The position numbers and the translations under genes are program-made. Shown in pieces: positions 7,030-7,901 of a DNA stretch of 7,901 nt. Under the pieces are notes generated by a model. That model saw only the letters and a program-made list of their open reading frames with translations. It did no database searches and was not told where the DNA came from. The stretch spans positions 1-7,901 of the forward strand of contig DASZWY010000267.1 of assembly GCA_035546135.1 (NCBI GenBank), given 5' to 3'. Numbering within the stretch: the first letter of the stretch is position 1; every line of letters begins with the position of its first letter. This DNA is from JABDGR01 sp035546135. Lineage in GTDB: Bacteria; Verrucomicrobiota; Verrucomicrobiia; Opitutales; JABDGR01.

Positions 7030-7056
7030 ACCGCAAAGGCGCGAAGGAAGCAAAGG
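7030..7056. repeat. Short degenerate GCAAAGG-type repeat
   Basis: Three imperfect units of 8-10 bases follow each other: ACCGCAAAGG, CGCGAAGG and AAGCAAAGG. This purine-rich 'accgcaaaggcgc...' pattern resembles short dispersed repeats I recall from Verrucomicrobia, Planctomycetes and other environmental genomes, often between genes. With only one copy visible, its dispersal cannot be judged here. It sits 9-35 bp after the helicase stop in a 104-bp gap that otherwise shows only the hicB ribosome site. Confidence 0.4.
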
Positions 7057-7114
7057 CCGCCAAACGCTCTCTTTCGTCCGCTTAAACAAGCTTGCGGGGC
7101 AAGGCATAAACCGT

Positions 7115-7118
7115 AGGA
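7115..7118 (+). promoter_or_regulatory. Ribosome binding site of hicB
   Basis: AGGA lies 7 bp before the ATG at 7126. It is the clearest Shine-Dalgarno sequence in the window and fixes the hicB start. Confidence 0.6.
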
Positions 7119-7125
7119 TATCCCC

Positions 7126-7329
7126 ATGAGCGAAATCATCTTTGAGGTGACGCAAGAAGCGGATGGCGGGTATGTCGCCGAGGCGCTGGGGGAAAGCATT
7201 TTCACCGAGGCCGACACTTGGGAGCAACTGCGCACCAATGTGAAGGAGGCGGTGGCGGCGTTCTATTTTGACAAAACCGCTCCTGCGCGCGTGCGGCTGC
7301 ATTTGGTGCGCGACGAAGTGCTGGCATGA
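7126..7329 (+). CDS. hicB: HicB-like antitoxin (short form, no DNA-binding domain)
   Basis: This 67-residue protein has the fold signature of the HicB partial RNase H-like domain: a first strand IIFEVTQEADGGYVAEAL (4-21), then SIFTEADTWEQL (24-35) and the helix NVKEAVAAFYF (38-48), ending in VRLHLVRDEVLA. HicB antitoxins bind and neutralise the HicA mRNA interferase. Many carry a C-terminal HTH or ribbon-helix-helix for autoregulation; this one stops before any such domain, so control of the pair must come from elsewhere. The gene order is antitoxin first, and its TGA overlaps the hicA ATG by 4 bp (ATGA), indicating translational coupling. As I recall, close relatives of this short form are sometimes misnamed '2-oxoisovalerate dehydrogenase'; nothing in the sequence supports an enzyme. 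The start is supported by AGGA at 7115. Confidence 0.82.
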   Translation: MSEIIFEVTQEADGGYVAEALGESIFTEADTWEQLRTNVKEAVAAFYFDKTAPARVRLHLVRDEVLA

Positions 7330-7565
7330 AGCTGCCGCGTGATATCAGCGGCCATGATCTGGTTAAGGCGCTGTGCCGCGACTGGGGTTATCGGCAGGTG
7401 AACCAAGTGGGCAGCCATATCATTCTGCAAACGGAGGCTCCGACGCATCACCGTCTTGCTGTGCCCGATCACACACCGCTGCGTTTGGGCACATTTAATG
7501 CCATACTTCGGGCAGTGGCCCAGGTCAAACAGGTGGAACGTGAGGCCATTCTCAAGTCGCTTTGA
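7326..7565 (+). CDS. hicA: HicA-family toxin (mRNA interferase)
   Basis: This 79-residue protein belongs to the HicA family of small double-stranded-RNA-binding-fold toxins that cleave mRNA and inhibit translation. It begins KLPRDISGHDLVKAL (2-16), the usual HicA opening, followed by WGYRQVNQVGSHIIL (20-34) with the catalytic histidine position H31 in the GSH motif. The HRLAVPDHTPLRLGTFNAIL segment (42-61) matches the family's 'H..VP.H..L..GT...IL' pattern. It follows hicB with a 4-bp overlap and no ribosome site of its own, so its synthesis should depend on hicB translation. All key family positions are present, so the toxin looks intact. GC is about 55-58% by hand count, below the helicase before it and tadA after it, suggesting acquisition. 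It converges with tadA, leaving 27 bp with no obvious terminator. Confidence 0.9.
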   Translation: MKLPRDISGHDLVKALCRDWGYRQVNQVGSHIILQTEAPTHHRLAVPDHTPLRLGTFNAILRAVAQVKQVEREAILKSL

Positions 7566-7592
7566 TAAAAAACGCCGACGTGAATCGAAATT

Positions 7593-7901
7593 TCAATCTC
7601 CCGCTTCCCGCTTTTCCTGAAAGTAGGCCTTGAGCAAGGCGTGGCATTCGGGAGCAAGAAGGCCGCCGCGGACTTTGAGGTGGTGGTTGAGCTTGGGGAG
7701 TTCCTGGAGGGCGGTGGCGCCGCCGAGGCAGCCCATTTTGGCGTCGGGGACGCCGTAGACGACTTCGCTGACGCGGGCCATGATGGAGGCGCCGGAGCAC
7801 ATCGGGCAGGGTTCCTTGGTGACGAACAGCCGCGCGCCGTTGAGCCGCCAGTCGCCGACGGCCTTCGCGGCCTGGGTGAGGGCGAGAATTTCGGCGTGGG
7901 C
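7593..7901 (-). CDS. tadA: tRNA-specific adenosine deaminase TadA (partial, N-terminus missing)
   Basis: This is the C-terminal 102 residues of a zinc-dependent deaminase that converts adenosine 34 to inosine in the anticodon of tRNA-Arg(ACG), allowing wobble decoding. In the fragment, AHAE supplies the zinc-binding His (fragment residue 2) and the proton-shuttling Glu (4), and PCPMCSGA supplies the two zinc cysteines (32 and 35). Downstream, VVYGVPDAKMGCLGG, LNHHLKV, GGLL and ECHALLKAYF follow the TadA order closely, which separates it from cytidine or guanine deaminases. The gene runs off the window end; by comparison with usual TadA lengths about 55 N-terminal residues are missing. The stop TGA is at 7595-7593, convergent with hicA. 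Its GC returns to about 67%, like the rest of the window. An internal ATG at 7802 lies between the zinc cysteines and cannot be the start. Confidence 0.93.
   Translation of the reverse strand, partial: AHAEILALTQAAKAVGDWRLNGARLFVTKEPCPMCSGASIMARVSEVVYGVPDAKMGCLGGATALQELPKLNHHLKVRGGLLAPECHALLKAYFQEKREAGD

Noticed and set aside
4553..7565. Helicase plus HicBA as a single new defence operon
   Set aside because: The gap is 104 bp, hicB has its own ribosome site, and GC composition changes at the junction. A functional link is possible but nothing in the window supports it.
1..7901. CRISPR array, tRNA or rRNA gene, insertion sequence or transposase
   Set aside because: I saw no regularly spaced direct repeats, no tRNA- or rRNA-like sequence, and no transposase motifs or long terminal inverted repeats.

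Overview
The window is GC-rich bacterial chromosome, hand-counted at roughly 65-73% in most coding stretches. It carries seven genes. The prepilin-like protein resembles a family that is abundant in Verrucomicrobiota, especially Opitutaceae-like lineages: a short leader, a GFTLVELL cleavage site, and a C-terminal LFLDGS segment. A MEP-pathway ispE and weak or absent Shine-Dalgarno sites at most starts fit that placement. The taxonomic call is an inference from protein style only.

Layout. Positions 1-422 (minus) hold the N-terminal 140 residues of a TetR-family repressor, cut by the window edge. A divergent region (423-601) follows, with a candidate repressor promoter overlapped by a short inverted repeat, and a separate perfect hairpin. 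Positions 602-1363 (plus) encode a stand-alone pseudopilin-like protein. It converges, with only 5 bp between, on ispE (1369-2262, minus). Upstream of ispE on the same strand lies a large membrane sensor histidine kinase (2316-4391, minus) with a candidate weak terminator at its stop codon. No response regulator is visible.

A 161-bp divergent region separates the kinase from an 822-residue superfamily II helicase (4553-7021, plus). Its motifs are Ski2-like, but motif II is Suv3-like (DEYQ). A 104-bp gap contains a short degenerate repeat. It is followed by a compact type II toxin-antitoxin pair, hicB then hicA (7126-7565, plus), joined by a 4-bp ATGA overlap and visibly lower in GC than its surroundings. 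The window ends inside tadA (7593-7901, minus), the tRNA adenosine deaminase, whose N-terminus is missing.

The genes do not form one pathway. They read as housekeeping genes (ispE, tadA), an RNA helicase, signalling proteins, and a probably acquired toxin-antitoxin module. I do not see a clear new multi-gene defence or mobile system. The points most worth a second look are the hybrid Ski2/Suv3 helicase, the minimal HicBA module in a composition dip, and the orphan kinase with its very large sensor region.
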